64,000 nt of DNA from Vineibacter terrae (GTDB taxonomy: Bacteria > Pseudomonadota > Alphaproteobacteria > Reyranellales > Reyranellaceae), in assembly GCF_008039615.1 (NCBI RefSeq), contig NZ_VDUZ01000010.1, positions 1 to 64,000 on the forward strand. Reading direction: 5' to 3'. Every line of letters begins with the position of its first letter. The stretch's first letter is position 1. Shown one piece after another: positions 37,941 to 51,290 of the stretch. The notes beneath the pieces were generated by a model that worked only from the letters and a program-made list of their open reading frames with translations, ran no database searches and had not been told where the DNA came from. Made by a program: the position numbers and the translations under genes.

Positions 37941-38016
37941 GGGCGATTAGCTCAGTTGGTAGAGCATCTCGTTTACACCGAGGGGGTCGGCGGTTCGAGC
38001 CCGTCATCGCCCACCA
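37941..38016 (+). tRNA. tRNA-Val (anticodon TAC)
   Basis: A 76-nt cloverleaf, GGGCGATTAGCTCAG at the 5' end, anticodon arm TCTCGTTTACACCGAGG reading TAC, encoded CCA. A TATGAT -10-like box lies at 37917-37922 without a clear -35. Confidence 0.97.
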
Positions 38017-38023
38017 TGCGACA

Positions 38024-38048
38024 CGGCGGGGCCCTCCGGGGCCCGCCG
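38024..38048 (+). terminator. GC-rich hairpin behind tRNA-Val
   Basis: CGGCGGG and CCCGCCG pair, with further CCC/GGG pairing inside, 8 nt after the tRNA. No T-tract follows, so function is uncertain. Confidence 0.35.
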
Positions 38049-38149
38049 CCTGGGGATGATTGGGCCGCAGCCGGGGCACCATCTCGCCGGCAGTCCCCAG
38101 AACGCTGAAACTCCAGGCAAAAATCACCTCATACCGATATCACTATTGA

Positions 38150-38177
38150 TTGACACGCAGGGGCGCAAACGTCTAAA
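38150..38177 (+). promoter_or_regulatory. Promoter of tRNA-Asp
   Basis: A perfect TTGACA (38150-38155) and TCTAAA (38172-38177), 16-nt spacing, about 25 nt before the tRNA 5' end. Confidence 0.6.
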
Positions 38178-38202
38178 CGTGCGCCCGCCAACGAGGCCAA
38201 AC

Positions 38203-38279
<77 letters not shown>

Positions 38280-38468
38280 TTTCCCGGGAAGGGGAATGGA
38301 AGGTCATCGGCCCCGTCCGGCAGGGGGGTGAGGCAATCTGTCTTCCGCCATACCCCTCACGCGTATGCCAGGACGCATCAATAGTGTGGCAGTGCGCGGT
38401 CGGAGTGCCGAACGGCAAACGGCGCGACCGGCCCGGGCTGTCTGCGGGATGCGGGACGAGGGGAAGCG

Positions 38469-38834
38469 ATGAACGCGCTGCTGATCGAGTACCTGCCCAT
38501 CCTCGTCTTTATCGGTATCGCGGTCGGTCTGGTGATCGCCATGCTGGGCGGCTCCTACATCATCGCCCGCCAGAATCCCGACTCGGAGAAGCTGTCGCCG
38601 TTCGAGTGTGGCTTCGCGCCGTTCAGCGACGCGCGCGGCCAGTTCGACGTGCGCTTCTACCTGGTCGCCATCCTGTTCATCATCTTCGACCTTGAGGTCG
38701 CTTTCCTGTTTCCGTGGGCGGTGTCGCTGCGGGACATCGGGGCCGTCGGCTTCTGGTCGATGATGCTGTTCCTCGGCATCCTCACGGTCGGCTTCATCTA
38801 TGAATGGAAGAAAGGGGCCCTCGAATGGGAATGA
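38469..38834 (+). CDS. nuoA: NADH-quinone oxidoreductase subunit A
   Basis: 121 aa with three membrane helices (about 8-30, 62-84 and 90-112). The loop between the first two carries [14 protein letters not shown] with the conserved Cys and acidic residues of NuoA/ND3, and [20 protein letters not shown] follows. A membrane-arm subunit of complex I near the quinone site. First gene of the 14-gene operon; AGGGGAAG precedes the ATG. Confidence 0.97.
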   Translation: MNALLIEYLPILVFIGIAVGLVIAMLGGSYIIARQNPDSEKLSPFECGFAPFSDARGQFDVRFYLVAILFIIFDLEVAFLFPWAVSLRDIGAVGFWSMMLFLGILTVGFIYEWKKGALEWE

Positions 38835-39352
38835 CGGCCGCTAGCTCCGCCGCCGGCACCGCCGCGCTGGGCCAGGCCCTGGACAGCGAGCTCGCCGACA
38901 AGGGCTTCGTCGTCTCGCAGCTCGACAAGCTGGTGTCGTGGGCGCGCTCCGGATCGCTCTGGGGCCTGACCTTCGGTCTGGCCTGCTGCGGGGTGGAGAT
39001 GATCCACACGTGGATGAGCCGCTACGATCTCGACCGCTTCGGCGTCGCGCCGATGCCCAGCCCGCGCTCGGCCGACATCATGATCGTGGCCGGCACGCTC
39101 ACCAACAAGATGGCGCCGGCGCTGCGCAAGGTCTACGACCAGATGGCCGAGCCGCGTTACGTGATCTCGATGGGCTCCTGCGCCAATGGCGGCGGCTACT
39201 ATCACTACAGCTACTCGGTGGTGCGCGGCTGCGACCGCATCGTGCCGGTCGATATCTACGTGCCGGGCTGCCCGCCGACGGCGGAGGCGCTGCTGTACGG
39301 CATCCTGCAGCTGCAGAAGAAGATCCGCCGCACCGGCACCCTGATCCGGTGA
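38831..39352 (+). CDS. nuoB: NADH-quinone oxidoreductase subunit B
   Basis: About 174 aa. It carries the N2 [4Fe-4S] ligands: the tandem cysteines in [10 protein letters not shown], then SMGSCANGG and [13 protein letters not shown]. It passes electrons to quinone. The start is ambiguous. ATG 38831 forms an ATGA overlap with the nuoA stop; ATG 38825 would add two residues. Confidence 0.96.
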   Translation: MTAASSAAGTAALGQALDSELADKGFVVSQLDKLVSWARSGSLWGLTFGLACCGVEMIHTWMSRYDLDRFGVAPMPSPRSADIMIVAGTLTNKMAPALRKVYDQMAEPRYVISMGSCANGGGYYHYSYSVVRGCDRIVPVDIYVPGCPPTAEALLYGILQLQKKIRRTGTLIR

Positions 39353-39359
39353 TCCGATC

Positions 39360-39965
39360 ATGGATGACAAGCTCAACGACCTTGCCGCCCACGTCACGGC
39401 CGCGACCGGTGATGCCGTCACGGCCTCGACCGTCCGCCTGGGCGAGCTGACGCTGCAGACCACCGCCGGCAAGCTGCTGTCGCTGCTGACCTTCCTGCGC
39501 GACGACCCGAAATGCCTGTTCCGGCAGCTGGTCGATATCTGCGGCGCCGACTATCCCGAGCGTGCCCAGCGCTTCGACGTGGTCTACCATCTGCTGAGCC
39601 ATCGCCTGAACCAGCGCGTGCGGGTGAAGGTCGCCACCGACGAGGATACGCCCGTGCCGTCGGCGGCGCCGGTGCACCCGGCCGCGCCCTGGTTCGAGCG
39701 CGAGACCTGGGACCTGTACGGCATCTGGTTCGCCGATCATCCCGACCTGCGGCGCATCCTCACCGACTATGGCTTCGAGGGCCATCCCTTGCGCAAGGAC
39801 TTCCCGCTGACCGGCTTCGTCGAGCTGCGCTACGACGAGAAGCAGAAGCGCGTGGTCTATGAGCCCGTGAAGCTGACGCAGGAGTTCCGCCGCTTCGACT
39901 TCTTGAGCCCGTGGGAAGGCGCGCGCTACGTGCTGCCGGGCGACGAGAAGGCGACCAAGACCTGA
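39360..39965 (+). CDS. nuoC: NADH-quinone oxidoreductase subunit C
   Basis: A 201-aa peripheral-arm subunit. The 30-kDa signature [20 protein letters not shown], then [20 protein letters not shown], is present. It is separate from nuoD, unlike the nuoCD fusion of enterobacteria. The ATG at 39360 lies 7 nt behind nuoB. Confidence 0.97.
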   Translation: MDDKLNDLAAHVTAATGDAVTASTVRLGELTLQTTAGKLLSLLTFLRDDPKCLFRQLVDICGADYPERAQRFDVVYHLLSHRLNQRVRVKVATDEDTPVPSAAPVHPAAPWFERETWDLYGIWFADHPDLRRILTDYGFEGHPLRKDFPLTGFVELRYDEKQKRVVYEPVKLTQEFRRFDFLSPWEGARYVLPGDEKATKT

Positions 39966-39975
39966 GGCCCGCCCG

Positions 39976-41160
39976 ATGTCCGACGTCGCCATCAAGAACC
40001 TGACCTTCAACTTCGGACCGCAGCATCCGGCGGCGCACGGCGTGCTGCGCCTGGTCGTCGAGATGGACGGCGAGGTCGTCGAGCGCTGCGACCCGCATAT
40101 CGGCCTGCTGCACCGTGGCACCGAGAAGCTGATCGAGTACAAGACCTACCTGCAGGCGGTGCCGTACTTCGACCGCCTCGACTACGTCTCGCCGATGTGC
40201 CAGGAGCATGCCTTCGCCCTGACCGTCGAGAAGCTGCTGGAGATCAAGGTTCCGGAGCGCGGGCAGTGGATCCGGGTGCTGTTCTCCGAGATCACCCGCA
40301 TCCTCAACCACCTGCTGAACGTCACCACCTTCGCCATGGACGTCGGTGCGTTGACGCCGACGCTATGGGGCTTCGAGCAGCGCGAGCTGCTGATGGAGTT
40401 CTATGAAGGCGTGTCGGGCTCGCGCATGCATGCGGCCTATTTCCGGCCCGGCGGCGTGCACCAGGACCTGCCGGCCGGCATGCTCGACAAGATGAAGGCC
40501 TGGTGCGACCAGTTCCCGGAGTTCCTCGTGGATCTGGAGCGGCTGATCACGGAGCACCGCATCTTCAAGCAGCGCACGGTCGACATCGGCGCCGTCAGCG
40601 CCGAGGACGCCATCGCCTGGGGTTTCTCCGGCCCCATGCTGCGCGCCTCGAACGTCGCCTGGGACCTGCGCCGCGCCCAGCCCTACGACGTCTACGACAA
40701 GGTCGACTTCGAGATCCCGGTGGGCAAGACCGGCGACTGCTTCGCGCGCTACCTGGTGCGCATGGAGGAGATGACCCAGAGCCTCCGCATCATGCTCCAG
40801 TGCATCGAGGCGCTGCGCAAGGTGAGCGGGCCGGTGCGCGTCGACGACCGCAAGATCGCGCCGCCGCGGCGCGGCGAGATGAAGACCTCGATGGAAGCCC
40901 TGATCCACCACTTCAAGCTCTACACCGAGGGCTACAAGGTCCCGGCCGGCGAGGCCTATGCCGCGGTCGAGGCGCCCAAGGGCGAGTTCGGGGTCTATGT
41001 CGTCTCCGACGGCACCAACAAGCCGTACCGGTGCAAGATCCGCGCGCCGGGATTTCCGCACCTGCAGGCGTTGGACATGATGAGCAAGGGCCACATGCTG
41101 GCCGACCTGTCGGCCAACATCGGCTCGCTGGACATCGTGTTCGGCGAAGTGGACCGCTAG
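39976..41160 (+). CDS. nuoD: NADH-quinone oxidoreductase subunit D
   Basis: 394 aa, the 49-kDa subunit that lines the quinone pocket. It begins with [19 protein letters not shown] (His residues of the quinone site) and has the [18 protein letters not shown] segment; the C-terminus ends DIVFGEVDR as in other NuoD proteins. Ten nt behind nuoC. Confidence 0.98.
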   Translation: MSDVAIKNLTFNFGPQHPAAHGVLRLVVEMDGEVVERCDPHIGLLHRGTEKLIEYKTYLQAVPYFDRLDYVSPMCQEHAFALTVEKLLEIKVPERGQWIRVLFSEITRILNHLLNVTTFAMDVGALTPTLWGFEQRELLMEFYEGVSGSRMHAAYFRPGGVHQDLPAGMLDKMKAWCDQFPEFLVDLERLITEHRIFKQRTVDIGAVSAEDAIAWGFSGPMLRASNVAWDLRRAQPYDVYDKVDFEIPVGKTGDCFARYLVRMEEMTQSLRIMLQCIEALRKVSGPVRVDDRKIAPPRRGEMKTSMEALIHHFKLYTEGYKVPAGEAYAAVEAPKGEFGVYVVSDGTNKPYRCKIRAPGFPHLQALDMMSKGHMLADLSANIGSLDIVFGEVDR

Positions 41161-41173
41161 GAGAGTCGGCACC

Positions 41174-41809
41174 ATGAGCATGATCACTGCCGACCCCAAG
41201 GACGTGCCGCACGTCGAGTCGTTTTCGTTCACGCCCGAGTACCTCGAGAAGGCCAAGGAGCAGATCGCGCACTACCCGCCCGGACGGCAGGCCAGCGCCG
41301 TGATCGCCTGCCTCGACCTGGCGCAGCGCCAGGCCGGCGGCTGGCTGCCGCGCGCGGCCATGGACCACGTCGCCGAGCTGCTGCAGATGGCGCCGATCCG
41401 GGTCTACGAGATCGCGACCTTCTACACGATGTTCCAGCTCAAGCCACGCGGCAGATACCTGCTGCAGGTGTGCACCACCACGCCGTGCTGGCTGCGCGGC
41501 TCGGATGGCGTGATGAAGGCATGCCGCGAGGTCAGCGGCGTCGGCCCGGGCGAGATCAGCGCCGATGGCCTCTTCAGCACCGTCGAGGTCGAGTGCCTGG
41601 GCGCCTGCGTCAACGCGCCGATGATGCAGATCAACGACGACTTCTATGAGGATCTCGACGAGGCCTCGACCCGCCGCCTGCTGGAAGCCTTCAAGCGCGG
41701 CGAGACGCCCAGGCCTGGCCCGCAGGTGGATCGCCAGACCTCGGCCCCGGTCGGCGGTCCAACGACCCTGACGGGCATTCCCGGCGGCGCTGCGCCGCGC
41801 GACCGATAA
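41174..41809 (+). CDS. nuoE: NADH-quinone oxidoreductase subunit E
   Basis: A 211-aa thioredoxin-like [2Fe-2S] subunit. The ligands are Cys100, Cys105, Cys141 and Cys145 (VCTTTPCWLRG and VECLGACVNAPMM). The C-terminal 40 residues form a proline-rich tail beyond the conserved domain. GGAGAG lies ahead of the ATG. Confidence 0.97.
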   Translation: MSMITADPKDVPHVESFSFTPEYLEKAKEQIAHYPPGRQASAVIACLDLAQRQAGGWLPRAAMDHVAELLQMAPIRVYEIATFYTMFQLKPRGRYLLQVCTTTPCWLRGSDGVMKACREVSGVGPGEISADGLFSTVEVECLGACVNAPMMQINDDFYEDLDEASTRRLLEAFKRGETPRPGPQVDRQTSAPVGGPTTLTGIPGGAAPRDR

Positions 41810-41828
41810 ACGCCTGGAGTGACGGGCG

Positions 41829-43115
<1,287 letters not shown>

Positions 43116-43122
43116 GGCGGCC

Positions 43123-45168
43123 ATGCCGAAGATGAAGATCGACGGGATCGACATCGAGGTGCCGGCCGGCATCTCGGTCCTGCAGGCCTGCGAGCTGGCC
43201 GGCGTCGAGATCCCGCGTTTCTGCTACCACGAGCGCCTGTCGATCGCCGGCAACTGCCGCATGTGCCTGGTCGAGCAGGAGAAGGCGCCCAAGCCGATCG
43301 CGTCCTGCGCCATGCCGGTGATGGACGGCATGGTGATCAAGACCAACACGCCCATGGTCAAGAAGGCCCGCAACGGCGTGATGGAGTTCCTGCTGGTGAA
43401 CCACCCGCTGGACTGCCCGATCTGCGACCAGGGCGGCGAGTGCGACCTGCAGGACCAGGCCATGGCCTATGGCTACGACCGCAGCCGCTTCCATGAGAAC
43501 AAGCGCGCGGTGCCCGACAAGGATCTCGGGCCGCTGGTCAAGACCTCGATGAACCGCTGCATCCAGTGCACCCGCTGCGTGCGCTTCGCCACCGAGGTGG
43601 CCGGCATCGAGGAGCTGGGCGCCACCGGCCGCGGCGAGCAGATGGAGATCACCACCTACGTGCAGAAGACGCTGTCGTCGGAGCTGTCCGGCAACATCGT
43701 CGACCTCTGCCCGGTGGGCGCGCTGACCTCCAAGCCCTACGCCTTCAACGCCCGTCCGTGGGAGCTGCGCAAGACCGAGTCGGTCGACGTCATGGACGCG
43801 CTGGGCTCGAACATCCGCATCGACACCCGCGGCGCCGAGGTGATGCGCGTGCTGCCGCGCGTCAACGAGGACATCAACGAGGAGTGGATCGCGGACAAGA
43901 CGCGCCACGCCATCGACGGCCTGAAGCGCCAGCGGCTCGACCAGCCATATGTGCGCCGCGACGGCAAGCTCAAGCCGGCGAGCTGGGGCGAGGCGTTCGA
44001 GGCGATCGCGGCCCGGCTGAAGGGCCTGGACGGCGCCCGGATCGCCGCCGTCGCGGGCGATCAGTGCGATGCCGAGTCGATGGTCGCGCTCAAGGATCTG
44101 ATGGCGGCGCTGGGATCCTCTTCCGTCGAGTGCCGGCAGGACGGGGCTGCGCTCGACGCCTCGGTGCGCGGCGCCTACCTGTTCAATGCCGGCATCGCCG
44201 GCATCGACAAGGCCGATGCGATCCTGCTGGTGGGCACGAACCCGCGCTGGGAAGCGCCGGTCCTCAACGCCCGCATCCGCCGCCGCTACCTTGCCGGCAA
44301 GACCCGGATCGCCCTGATCGGCGACGTGCCGATGGACCTGACCTATCCGGCCGAACGCCTGGGCCATGGGCCGGCGACGCTGCGCGAGCTGGCCGAAGGC
44401 CGCCTGGGCTTCGCCGACGTGCTGAAGGGCGCCAAGAACCCGCTGATCATCGTTGGCCAGGGTGCGCTGCAGCGGCCGGACGGCGCCGCCGTGCTGGCGC
44501 AGGCGCGGGCGCTGGCCGAAGCGGCCGATGCCGTGCGCGCCGACTGGAACGGCTTCTGCGTGCTGCACACCGCGGCGGCGCGGGTGGCCGGCCTCGACCT
44601 CGGCCTGGTCACGCCGGGCGGCATCGAGGCCATCTACGCCGGCTGCGAGAAGGGCGATATCGAGGTGGTCTACCTGCTGGCCGCCGACGAGATCGAGACC
44701 AGGCGCCTGGGCAAGGCGTTCGTGATCTACCAGGGCCATCACGGCGATGCCGGCGCGCACCGCGCCGACGTGATCCTGCCGGGCGCAGCCTACACCGAGA
44801 AGCCTGGGATCTACGTCAACACCGAGGGCCGCGTGCAGCTGGCCAAGCGCGCCGGCTTCCCGCCGGGCGATGCGCGCGAGGACTGGGCGGTCCTGCGCGC
44901 GCTGTCGGCGGCGCTCGGCCAGGCGCTGCCGTATGACACGCTGGACCAAGTGCGCCAGCGCCTGGTCAAGGCCAACCCCAGCTTCGCCGCCGTCGATCAC
45001 CAGGCGCCGGGCGCCTGGGGCGCCTTCGGCACGCCGGGCGAGCTGAAGGATGCGCCGTTCGTCTCGCCGATCGCGAACTATTTCATGACCTGCCCCATCA
45101 GTCGCGCGTCGCAGACCATGGCGGCTTGCACGGCCAATCGGCAGTCCACGGCCGTGGCGGCGGAGTAG
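43123..45168 (+). CDS. nuoG: NADH-quinone oxidoreductase subunit G
   Basis: 681 aa. The N-terminal [2Fe-2S] ligands are Cys34, Cys45, Cys48 and Cys62. A His-Cys3 cluster ([17 protein letters not shown]) and a [10 protein letters not shown] cluster follow. The rest is a molybdopterin-oxidoreductase-like domain without cofactor function. The length is typical of alphaproteobacteria and shorter than E. coli NuoG (about 900 aa). The ATG at 43123 lies 7 nt behind nuoF. Confidence 0.98.
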   Translation: MPKMKIDGIDIEVPAGISVLQACELAGVEIPRFCYHERLSIAGNCRMCLVEQEKAPKPIASCAMPVMDGMVIKTNTPMVKKARNGVMEFLLVNHPLDCPICDQGGECDLQDQAMAYGYDRSRFHENKRAVPDKDLGPLVKTSMNRCIQCTRCVRFATEVAGIEELGATGRGEQMEITTYVQKTLSSELSGNIVDLCPVGALTSKPYAFNARPWELRKTESVDVMDALGSNIRIDTRGAEVMRVLPRVNEDINEEWIADKTRHAIDGLKRQRLDQPYVRRDGKLKPASWGEAFEAIAARLKGLDGARIAAVAGDQCDAESMVALKDLMAALGSSSVECRQDGAALDASVRGAYLFNAGIAGIDKADAILLVGTNPRWEAPVLNARIRRRYLAGKTRIALIGDVPMDLTYPAERLGHGPATLRELAEGRLGFADVLKGAKNPLIIVGQGALQRPDGAAVLAQARALAEAADAVRADWNGFCVLHTAAARVAGLDLGLVTPGGIEAIYAGCEKGDIEVVYLLAADEIETRRLGKAFVIYQGHHGDAGAHRADVILPGAAYTEKPGIYVNTEGRVQLAKRAGFPPGDAREDWAVLRALSAALGQALPYDTLDQVRQRLVKANPSFAAVDHQAPGAWGAFGTPGELKDAPFVSPIANYFMTCPISRASQTMAACTANRQSTAVAAE

Positions 45169-45172
45169 GGCG

Positions 45173-46189
45173 ATGACGCTGATGGAGTTCTTCACCACCC
45201 ACTGGCTGGGCCAGCTCATCGTGATCGTGGCCCAGTGCCTGGCGATCACGGTGCCGCTGCTGGTGGCCGTGGCCTACATGACCTATGTCGATCGCAAGGT
45301 GTGGGCCGCGATCCAGCTGCGCCGCGGCCCCAACGTGGTCGGCCCGTTCGGCCTGCTGCAGCCCTTCGCCGACGGCCTGAAGCTGGTGCTGAAGGAAACC
45401 ATCGTGCCCAGCGGCGCCAACAAGGTGCTGTTCGTCCTGGCGCCGATGATCACGTTCGCGACCGCGCTGATCGCCTGGGCCGTGGTGCCGTTCGACGACG
45501 GCTGGGTCCTGGCCGACGTCAATGTCGGCATCCTCTACCTGTTCGCGATCTCCTCGCTGGGCGTCTACGGCATCATCATCGCCGGCTGGGCCTCGAACTC
45601 CAAGTACGCCTTCCTCGGGGCGCTGCGCTCGGCCGCCCAGATGGTGTCCTACGAGGTCTCGATCGGCTTCGTGCTGGTCACGGTGCTGCTGTGCGCCGGC
45701 TCGCTCAATCTGTCGGACATCGTGAAGGCGCAGGCCGGCGGCTTCTGGAACTGGTACTGGCTGCCGCTGCTGCCGATGTTCGTGGTGTTCTTCATCTCGG
45801 CCCTGGCCGAGACCAACCGCACGCCGTTCGACCTGCCGATGTCGGAAGCCGAGCTGGTGGCCGGCTTCCACACCGAATACTCGGCCATGGCCTTCGGGCT
45901 CTTCTTCCTCGGCGAATACGCCAACATGATCCTGCTCTCGGGCATGGGCGCGGTGCTGTTCCTGGGCGGCTGGTATTCGCCGCTGCCGTTCGCGCCCTTC
46001 ACCTGGGTGCCCGGCCTGGTGTGGTTCGCGCTCAAGATCGCGGTGCTGCTGTTCGTGTTCTCGTGGACCAAGGGCACCGTGCCGCGCTATCGCTACGACC
46101 AGCTCATGCGGCTGGGCTGGAAGATCTTCCTGCCGTTCTCGCTGCTGTGGCTCGTGCTGACGGCCGCGGCGATCCAGTTCCTCGGTTAG
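45173..46189 (+). CDS. nuoH: NADH-quinone oxidoreductase subunit H
   Basis: A 338-aa, eight-helix subunit linking the peripheral and membrane arms. Conserved loops are [20 protein letters not shown] and [20 protein letters not shown] then [11 protein letters not shown], both part of the quinone channel. The ATG at 45173 lies 4 nt behind nuoG. Confidence 0.98.
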   Translation: MTLMEFFTTHWLGQLIVIVAQCLAITVPLLVAVAYMTYVDRKVWAAIQLRRGPNVVGPFGLLQPFADGLKLVLKETIVPSGANKVLFVLAPMITFATALIAWAVVPFDDGWVLADVNVGILYLFAISSLGVYGIIIAGWASNSKYAFLGALRSAAQMVSYEVSIGFVLVTVLLCAGSLNLSDIVKAQAGGFWNWYWLPLLPMFVVFFISALAETNRTPFDLPMSEAELVAGFHTEYSAMAFGLFFLGEYANMILLSGMGAVLFLGGWYSPLPFAPFTWVPGLVWFALKIAVLLFVFSWTKGTVPRYRYDQLMRLGWKIFLPFSLLWLVLTAAAIQFLG

Positions 46190-46199
46190 GGATCCGGAC

Positions 46200-46688
46200 A
46201 TGGCTTTCCTCGACCGTACCGCGCGCGCCTTCCTGCTGACCGAGGTGATCTCGGGCTTCGTGCTGACGCTGAAATACATGTTCAAGCCCAAGGTGACGGT
46301 GAACTACCCCTTCGAGAAGGGGCCGCTGTCGCCGCGCTTCCGGGGCGAGCATGCCTTGCGGCGCTACCCCAACGGCGAAGAACGCTGCATCGCCTGCAAG
46401 CTGTGCGAGGCCATATGCCCGGCGCTGGCCATCACCATCGAGGCCGAGCCGCGGGCCGACGGCAGCCGCCGCACCACGCGCTACGACATCGACATGACGA
46501 AGTGCATCTATTGCGGCTACTGCCAGGAATCCTGCCCGGTGGATGCGATCGTCGAGGGCCCGAACTTCGAGTTCTCGACCGAGACCCGCGAGGAGTTGAT
46601 GTACGACAAGCAGAAGCTGCTCGCCAACGGTGACCGCTGGGAGGCCGAGATCGCGGCCAACCTCGCGGCCGAGGCGCCGTACCGATGA
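46200..46688 (+). CDS. nuoI: NADH-quinone oxidoreductase subunit I
   Basis: A 162-aa ferredoxin-like subunit with two [4Fe-4S] motifs, [16 protein letters not shown] and [16 protein letters not shown]. It carries clusters N6a and N6b toward NuoB. Its stop is followed by a 129-bp palindromic element rather than directly by nuoJ. Confidence 0.98.
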   Translation: MAFLDRTARAFLLTEVISGFVLTLKYMFKPKVTVNYPFEKGPLSPRFRGEHALRRYPNGEERCIACKLCEAICPALAITIEAEPRADGSRRTTRYDIDMTKCIYCGYCQESCPVDAIVEGPNFEFSTETREELMYDKQKLLANGDRWEAEIAANLAAEAPYR

Positions 46689-46711
46689 CTGGACCCACGA
46701 TGGGGGTGAAT

Positions 46712-46840
46712 CCTCCCCACGCGTCAGCGTGGGGAGGTGCCCCGAAGGGGCGGAGGGGAGCCGACGTGGTGTGTCCTGGCGAGGCACCACGTCGGGTCCC
46801 CCTCCGGCCTTCGGCCACCTCCCCCACTGCGTGGGGGAGG
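46712..46840. repeat. Palindromic element inside the nuo operon (CCTCCCCAC...GTGGGGGAGG), copy 1
   Basis: A 129-bp element between nuoI and nuoJ. The left hairpin CCTCCCCACGCGTCAGC then GTGGGGAGG; a GGTGCCCCGAAGGGGCGGA block; an inner dyad GCCGACGTGGT / ACCACGTCGG; a CTCCGGCCTTCGGCC block; and a right hairpin CCTCCCCCACTGC then GTGGGGGAGG. Its last bases GGGGGAGG end 5 nt before the nuoJ ATG at 46846 and form the only visible ribosome site. Copy 2 is at 61890-62047. Confidence 0.9.
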
Positions 46841-46845
46841 AAATC

Positions 46846-47463
46846 ATGATCCAGACCCTGGCGTTTTATGTGTTCGCCGCCGTCACGGTGGTGTCCGCCT
46901 TCATGGTGATCGCGGCGCGCAATCCCGTGCATTCGGTGCTTTACCTGATCCTGGCGTTCTTCAACTCGGCTGCCCTGTTCCTGCTGATGGGCGCCGAGTT
47001 CATCGCCATGATCCTGGTGATCGTCTATGTCGGCGCCGTGGCAGTGCTGTTCCTGTTCGTCGTCATGATGCTCGACATCAACATCGCCGAGCTGCGCCAG
47101 GGCTTCCTGAAGTACCTGCCGATCGGCGCCGCCGTCGGCACGGCGTTGTTCGCCGAGCTGCTGCTGGTGCTGGGCGTGTGGACCACGTCGCCGATCGCCA
47201 ACGAAATGCTGCGCGCCAAGGCGCCGGACCTGGCCAGGATGTCCAACACCCAGGCGCTGGGCCAGCTGATCTATACCGACTACCTGTTCCTGTTCCAGGC
47301 CGCGGGCATGGTGCTGCTGGTGGCCATGATCGGCGCCATCGTGCTGACCCTGCGCACCCGGCCGGGCGTGCGCCGCCAGCGCATCGCCGACCAGATCGGA
47401 CGGCGCCGCGAGGAGGCCGTGGTGCTGGTCAAGGCCGGCGTGGGCGAGGGGGTGTCGTCATGA
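46846..47463 (+). CDS. nuoJ: NADH-quinone oxidoreductase subunit J
   Basis: A 205-aa membrane subunit with five helices. [20 protein letters not shown] and the pi-bulge helix region [17 protein letters not shown] are diagnostic. The ATG at 46846 is chosen by family start ([11 protein letters not shown]). Its ribosome site GGGGGAGG is the terminus of the upstream repeat. Frame-open sequence further 5' runs through the repeat and is not NuoJ. Confidence 0.97.
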   Translation: MIQTLAFYVFAAVTVVSAFMVIAARNPVHSVLYLILAFFNSAALFLLMGAEFIAMILVIVYVGAVAVLFLFVVMMLDINIAELRQGFLKYLPIGAAVGTALFAELLLVLGVWTTSPIANEMLRAKAPDLARMSNTQALGQLIYTDYLFLFQAAGMVLLVAMIGAIVLTLRTRPGVRRQRIADQIGRRREEAVVLVKAGVGEGVSS

Positions 47464-47768
47464 CCATCGGGCTGGCGCATTACCTGACCGTCGGTGCCAT
47501 CCTCTTCACGCTCGGCATCTTCGGCATCTTCCTGAACCGCAAGAACGTCATCGTCATCCTGATGTCGGTCGAGCTCATGCTGCTGGCCGTCAACATCAAC
47601 CTGGTGGCGTTCTCGGCCCATCTGGGCGACCTGGTCGGCCAGGTGTTCGCGATGTTCGTGCTGACCGTGGCCGCCGCCGAGGCGGCGATCGGGCTCGCAA
47701 TCCTGGTCGTGTACTTCCGGAACCGCGGCACCATCGCCGTCGAAGAAATCAACCTGATGAAAGGCTGA
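47460..47768 (+). CDS. nuoK: NADH-quinone oxidoreductase subunit K
   Basis: 102 aa, three helices. [20 protein letters not shown] then NINLVAFS carries the conserved glutamates of the proton path, and [19 protein letters not shown] the second. The ATG overlaps the nuoJ stop by 4 nt (ATGA). Confidence 0.98.
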   Translation: MTIGLAHYLTVGAILFTLGIFGIFLNRKNVIVILMSVELMLLAVNINLVAFSAHLGDLVGQVFAMFVLTVAAAEAAIGLAILVVYFRNRGTIAVEEINLMKG

Positions 47769-47797
47769 GGCCGGCTCGCCGGCGCTCCGACGGACCC

Positions 47798-49765
47798 ATG
47801 GAATTCCTCGTCAAAGCCATCGTTTTCCTGCCGCTGTTCGCGGCCCTGATCGCCGGCTTCGCCGGTCGGGCGATCGGCGACAAGGGCGCCCAGTGGGTCA
47901 CCACCCTGGCGCTGATCGCCAGCGCCGTGCTGTCCTGGATCGTGTTCTTCAAGGTCGGCTTCGATGGCGCCGGCGGCACCTACCGCATCGCCACCTGGAT
48001 CGTGTCGGGCACCTTCGATGGCGCCTGGTCGGTGCGGGTCGACACCCTGACCGCCGTGATGCTGATCGTGGTCACCACGGTCTCGGCGATGGTCCACCTC
48101 TATTCCATCGGCTACATGGCCGAGGATCCCAGCATCCCGCGGTTCATGGCCTATCTGAGCCTGTTCACCTTCGCGATGCTGATGCTGGTGACGGCCGACA
48201 ACCTGGTGCAGCTCTTCTTCGGCTGGGAAGGCGTGGGCCTGGCGTCCTACCTGCTGATCGGCTTCTGGTACGACCGCCCGTCGGCCAACGCCGCCGCCAT
48301 CAAGGCGTTCCTGGTCAACCGCGTCGGCGATTTCGGCTTCGCGCTGGGCATCTTCGCCGTCTACATGATGACCGGCTCGGTGCAGTTCGACGCCATCTTC
48401 AAGCTCGGGCCGGAGCTGGCGAAGCAGAGCTTCATGTTCCTCGGCTACGAGGTCCCGGCGCTGACCACCATCTGCATCCTGCTGTTCATCGGCGCCTGCG
48501 GGAAGTCGGCGCAGCTGGGCCTGCACACCTGGCTGCCGGACGCCATGGAAGGCCCGACCCCGGTGTCGGCCCTGATCCATGCCGCCACGATGGTGACCGC
48601 GGGCGTGTTCATGGTCGCGCGCCTGTCGCCGCTGTTCGAGCTCTCGCCCACGGCCCTGGCCGTGGTCACGGTGGTGGGCGCCTCGACCGCGTTCTTCGCC
48701 GCCACCATCGGGCTGACCCAGTGGGACATCAAGCGGGTGGTGGCGTATTCCACCTGCAGCCAGCTGGGCTACATGTTCTTCGCCTGCGGCGTCGGCGCCT
48801 ACGGCGCCGGCATCTTCCACCTCATGACGCACGCCTTCTTCAAGGCGCTGCTGTTCCTTGGCTCGGGCTCGGTGATCCACGCCATGCACCACGAGCAGGA
48901 CATGCGGCACATGGGCGGCCTGAAGGACAAGATCCGCCAGACCCATGCGCTGATGTGGATCGGCACCCTGTCGCTGGCCGGGATCGGCATCCCGTTCATC
49001 CTGGGCACCGGCATCGGCTTCGCCGGCTTCCACTCCAAGGACATCATCCTGGAGGCGGCGTGGGGGGCGCATTCCGGCGTCGGCTTCTACGCCTTCTGGC
49101 TGGGCATCGCCGGCGCCTTCATGACGGCGTTCTATTCCTGCCGCCTGATGTTCCTCACCTTCTACGGCCAGCCGCACGACCGTCACCACTACGAGCACGC
49201 CCATGAATCGCCGGCGGTGATGCTGGTGCCGCTCTACGTCCTGGCGGCGGGTGCCGTGGTGGCGGGCATCGCCGGCTACAGCATCTTCGTGGGCCACGGC
49301 TGGGAAGGCTTCTGGCGCGGCGCCATCGCCATGGAGTCGAGCAAGGAGGCGCTGCACCACGCGCACGAGGCGCCGTGGCTGGTCAAGCTGCTGCCGCTGG
49401 TCATGGCAGTGGCCGGCATCCTGCTGTCATGGTGGTTCTATGTCGGCTCCAAGGCCAACCTGCCGCAGCTGGTGAGCGCCACCTTCGCGCCGATCTATCG
49501 CTTGTTCTACAACAAGTGGTACTTCGACGAGCTGTACGACTTCCTGTTCGTGCGGCCGGCCTGGTGGATCGGCCGCCAGTTCTGGAAGAAGGGCGACATC
49601 GGCATCATCGACGGCGTCGGTCCCGACGGGCTGGCCGCCGGCGCCAACCGCATGTCGGGCATCCTGAGCCGGGTGCAGAGCGGCTATCTCTATCACTACG
49701 CATTCGCCATGCTGATCGGCGTCGCCGTGCTGGTCAGCTGGTACATGCTCTCGCACGGGCGCTAG
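47798..49765 (+). CDS. nuoL: NADH-quinone oxidoreductase subunit L
   Basis: A 655-aa antiporter-like proton-pumping subunit with about 16 helices and the long lateral helix at the C-terminal end. Conserved [40 protein letters not shown] (proton channel) and the [19 protein letters not shown] helix are present. 29 nt behind nuoK. Confidence 0.98.
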   Translation: MEFLVKAIVFLPLFAALIAGFAGRAIGDKGAQWVTTLALIASAVLSWIVFFKVGFDGAGGTYRIATWIVSGTFDGAWSVRVDTLTAVMLIVVTTVSAMVHLYSIGYMAEDPSIPRFMAYLSLFTFAMLMLVTADNLVQLFFGWEGVGLASYLLIGFWYDRPSANAAAIKAFLVNRVGDFGFALGIFAVYMMTGSVQFDAIFKLGPELAKQSFMFLGYEVPALTTICILLFIGACGKSAQLGLHTWLPDAMEGPTPVSALIHAATMVTAGVFMVARLSPLFELSPTALAVVTVVGASTAFFAATIGLTQWDIKRVVAYSTCSQLGYMFFACGVGAYGAGIFHLMTHAFFKALLFLGSGSVIHAMHHEQDMRHMGGLKDKIRQTHALMWIGTLSLAGIGIPFILGTGIGFAGFHSKDIILEAAWGAHSGVGFYAFWLGIAGAFMTAFYSCRLMFLTFYGQPHDRHHYEHAHESPAVMLVPLYVLAAGAVVAGIAGYSIFVGHGWEGFWRGAIAMESSKEALHHAHEAPWLVKLLPLVMAVAGILLSWWFYVGSKANLPQLVSATFAPIYRLFYNKWYFDELYDFLFVRPAWWIGRQFWKKGDIGIIDGVGPDGLAAGANRMSGILSRVQSGYLYHYAFAMLIGVAVLVSWYMLSHGR

Positions 49766-49768
49766 TTC

Positions 49769-51286
49769 ATGTCTTCCTGGCCGATCCTGTCGCTCGTCAC
49801 CTTCCTGCCGCTCGTGGGCGCGGCGTGGATCCTGGTCGTCTGCCGCGAGGACGAGACGGGCGCCAACAATGCCCGTCACGCCGCGCTGTGGACGTCGCTG
49901 ATCACCTTCATCGTGTCCCTGGCGCTGTGGGCCAAGTTCGACCCGCGCGCTGCAGGCTTCCAGTTCGAGGAGCGGCTGGAGTGGGTGCCGGCCTACGGCA
50001 TCAGCTACCACATGGGCATCGACGGCATCTCGATGTTCTTCGTGCTGCTGTCGACCTTCCTGACGCCGCTCTGCGTGCTGGCCAGCTGGACCGCGATCGA
50101 GAAGCGCGTGCGCGAGTACATGGTCGCCTTCCTGGTCCTCGAGACCTTGATGGTGGGCATGTTCTGCGCGCTCGACTTCGTGGTCTTCTACCTGTTCTTC
50201 GAAGGCGTGCTGATCCCGATGTTCTTGATCATCGGGGTGTGGGGCGGCAAGGACCGCGTCTACGCCGCCTTCAAGTTCTTCCTCTACACGCTGGCCGGCT
50301 CGGTGCTGATGCTGCTGGCGATCATCGCCATCTACTATCAGGTCGGCAACACCGACATCGTCGAGGCGATGAACTTCAAGAAGCTCACCTTCGAGTGGCA
50401 GTTCTGGCTGTGGCTGGCCTTCTTCGCCTCGTTCGCCGTCAAGGTGCCGATGTGGCCGGTCCACACCTGGCTGCCCGACGCGCACGTGCAGGCGCCGACG
50501 GCGGGCTCGGTGATCCTGGCCGGCGTGCTGCTGAAGATGGGCGCCTACGGCTTCCTGCGCTTCTCCCTGCCCATCATGCCGCTGGCGTCGGAGTATTTCG
50601 CGCCGCTGGTGTTCGGCATGTCCTGCATCGCCGTGATCTACACCTCGCTGGTGGCGCTGGTGCAGCAGGACATGAAGAAGCTGATCGCGTACTCGTCGGT
50701 GGCGCATATGGGCTTCGTCACCATCGGCATCTTCGTGGTCAACGTGCAGGGCGTGCAGGGCGCCATCTTCCAGATGCTGAGCCACGGCGTGGTGTCGGCG
50801 GCGTTGTTCCTCTGCGTCGGCGTCGTCTACGACCGCCTGCACACGCGCGAGATCGCCGACTACGGCGGGCTGGCCGACAACATGCCGCGCTACGCCCTGG
50901 TGTTCATGGTCTTCACCATGGCCAGCGTCGGCCTGCCGGGGCTGTCGGGCTTCGTCGGCGAGTTCCTGGTGCTGACGGGCGCCTTCAAGGCCAACACCTG
51001 GGTGGGCGTGCTGGCCGCGACCGGCATGATCCTGGGCGCCGCCTACGCGCTGTGGCTCTACCGCAAGGTGGTGTTCGGCACCATCACGCGCGACGCGGTG
51101 CGCGCCATGACCGACATGAACATGCGCGAGGTGGCGGTGTTCGCGCCCTTGGTGCTGGTCACTCTGTGGATGGGCATCTACCCATCCTCATTCCTCGACA
51201 TGATGGACGCTTCCGTGGGCAAGCTGATCGCCGATTACGACGCTGCCCTCAAGGCGGCCAAGGCGACCGCGATGCTGGGCCGGTGA
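49769..51286 (+). CDS. nuoM: NADH-quinone oxidoreductase subunit M
   Basis: A 505-aa antiporter-like subunit. [20 protein letters not shown], the [20 protein letters not shown] helix with the key Glu, and [20 protein letters not shown] identify NuoM/ND4. Three nt behind nuoL. Confidence 0.98.
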   Translation: MSSWPILSLVTFLPLVGAAWILVVCREDETGANNARHAALWTSLITFIVSLALWAKFDPRAAGFQFEERLEWVPAYGISYHMGIDGISMFFVLLSTFLTPLCVLASWTAIEKRVREYMVAFLVLETLMVGMFCALDFVVFYLFFEGVLIPMFLIIGVWGGKDRVYAAFKFFLYTLAGSVLMLLAIIAIYYQVGNTDIVEAMNFKKLTFEWQFWLWLAFFASFAVKVPMWPVHTWLPDAHVQAPTAGSVILAGVLLKMGAYGFLRFSLPIMPLASEYFAPLVFGMSCIAVIYTSLVALVQQDMKKLIAYSSVAHMGFVTIGIFVVNVQGVQGAIFQMLSHGVVSAALFLCVGVVYDRLHTREIADYGGLADNMPRYALVFMVFTMASVGLPGLSGFVGEFLVLTGAFKANTWVGVLAATGMILGAAYALWLYRKVVFGTITRDAVRAMTDMNMREVAVFAPLVLVTLWMGIYPSSFLDMMDASVGKLIADYDAALKAAKATAMLGR

Positions 51287-51290
51287 TGGC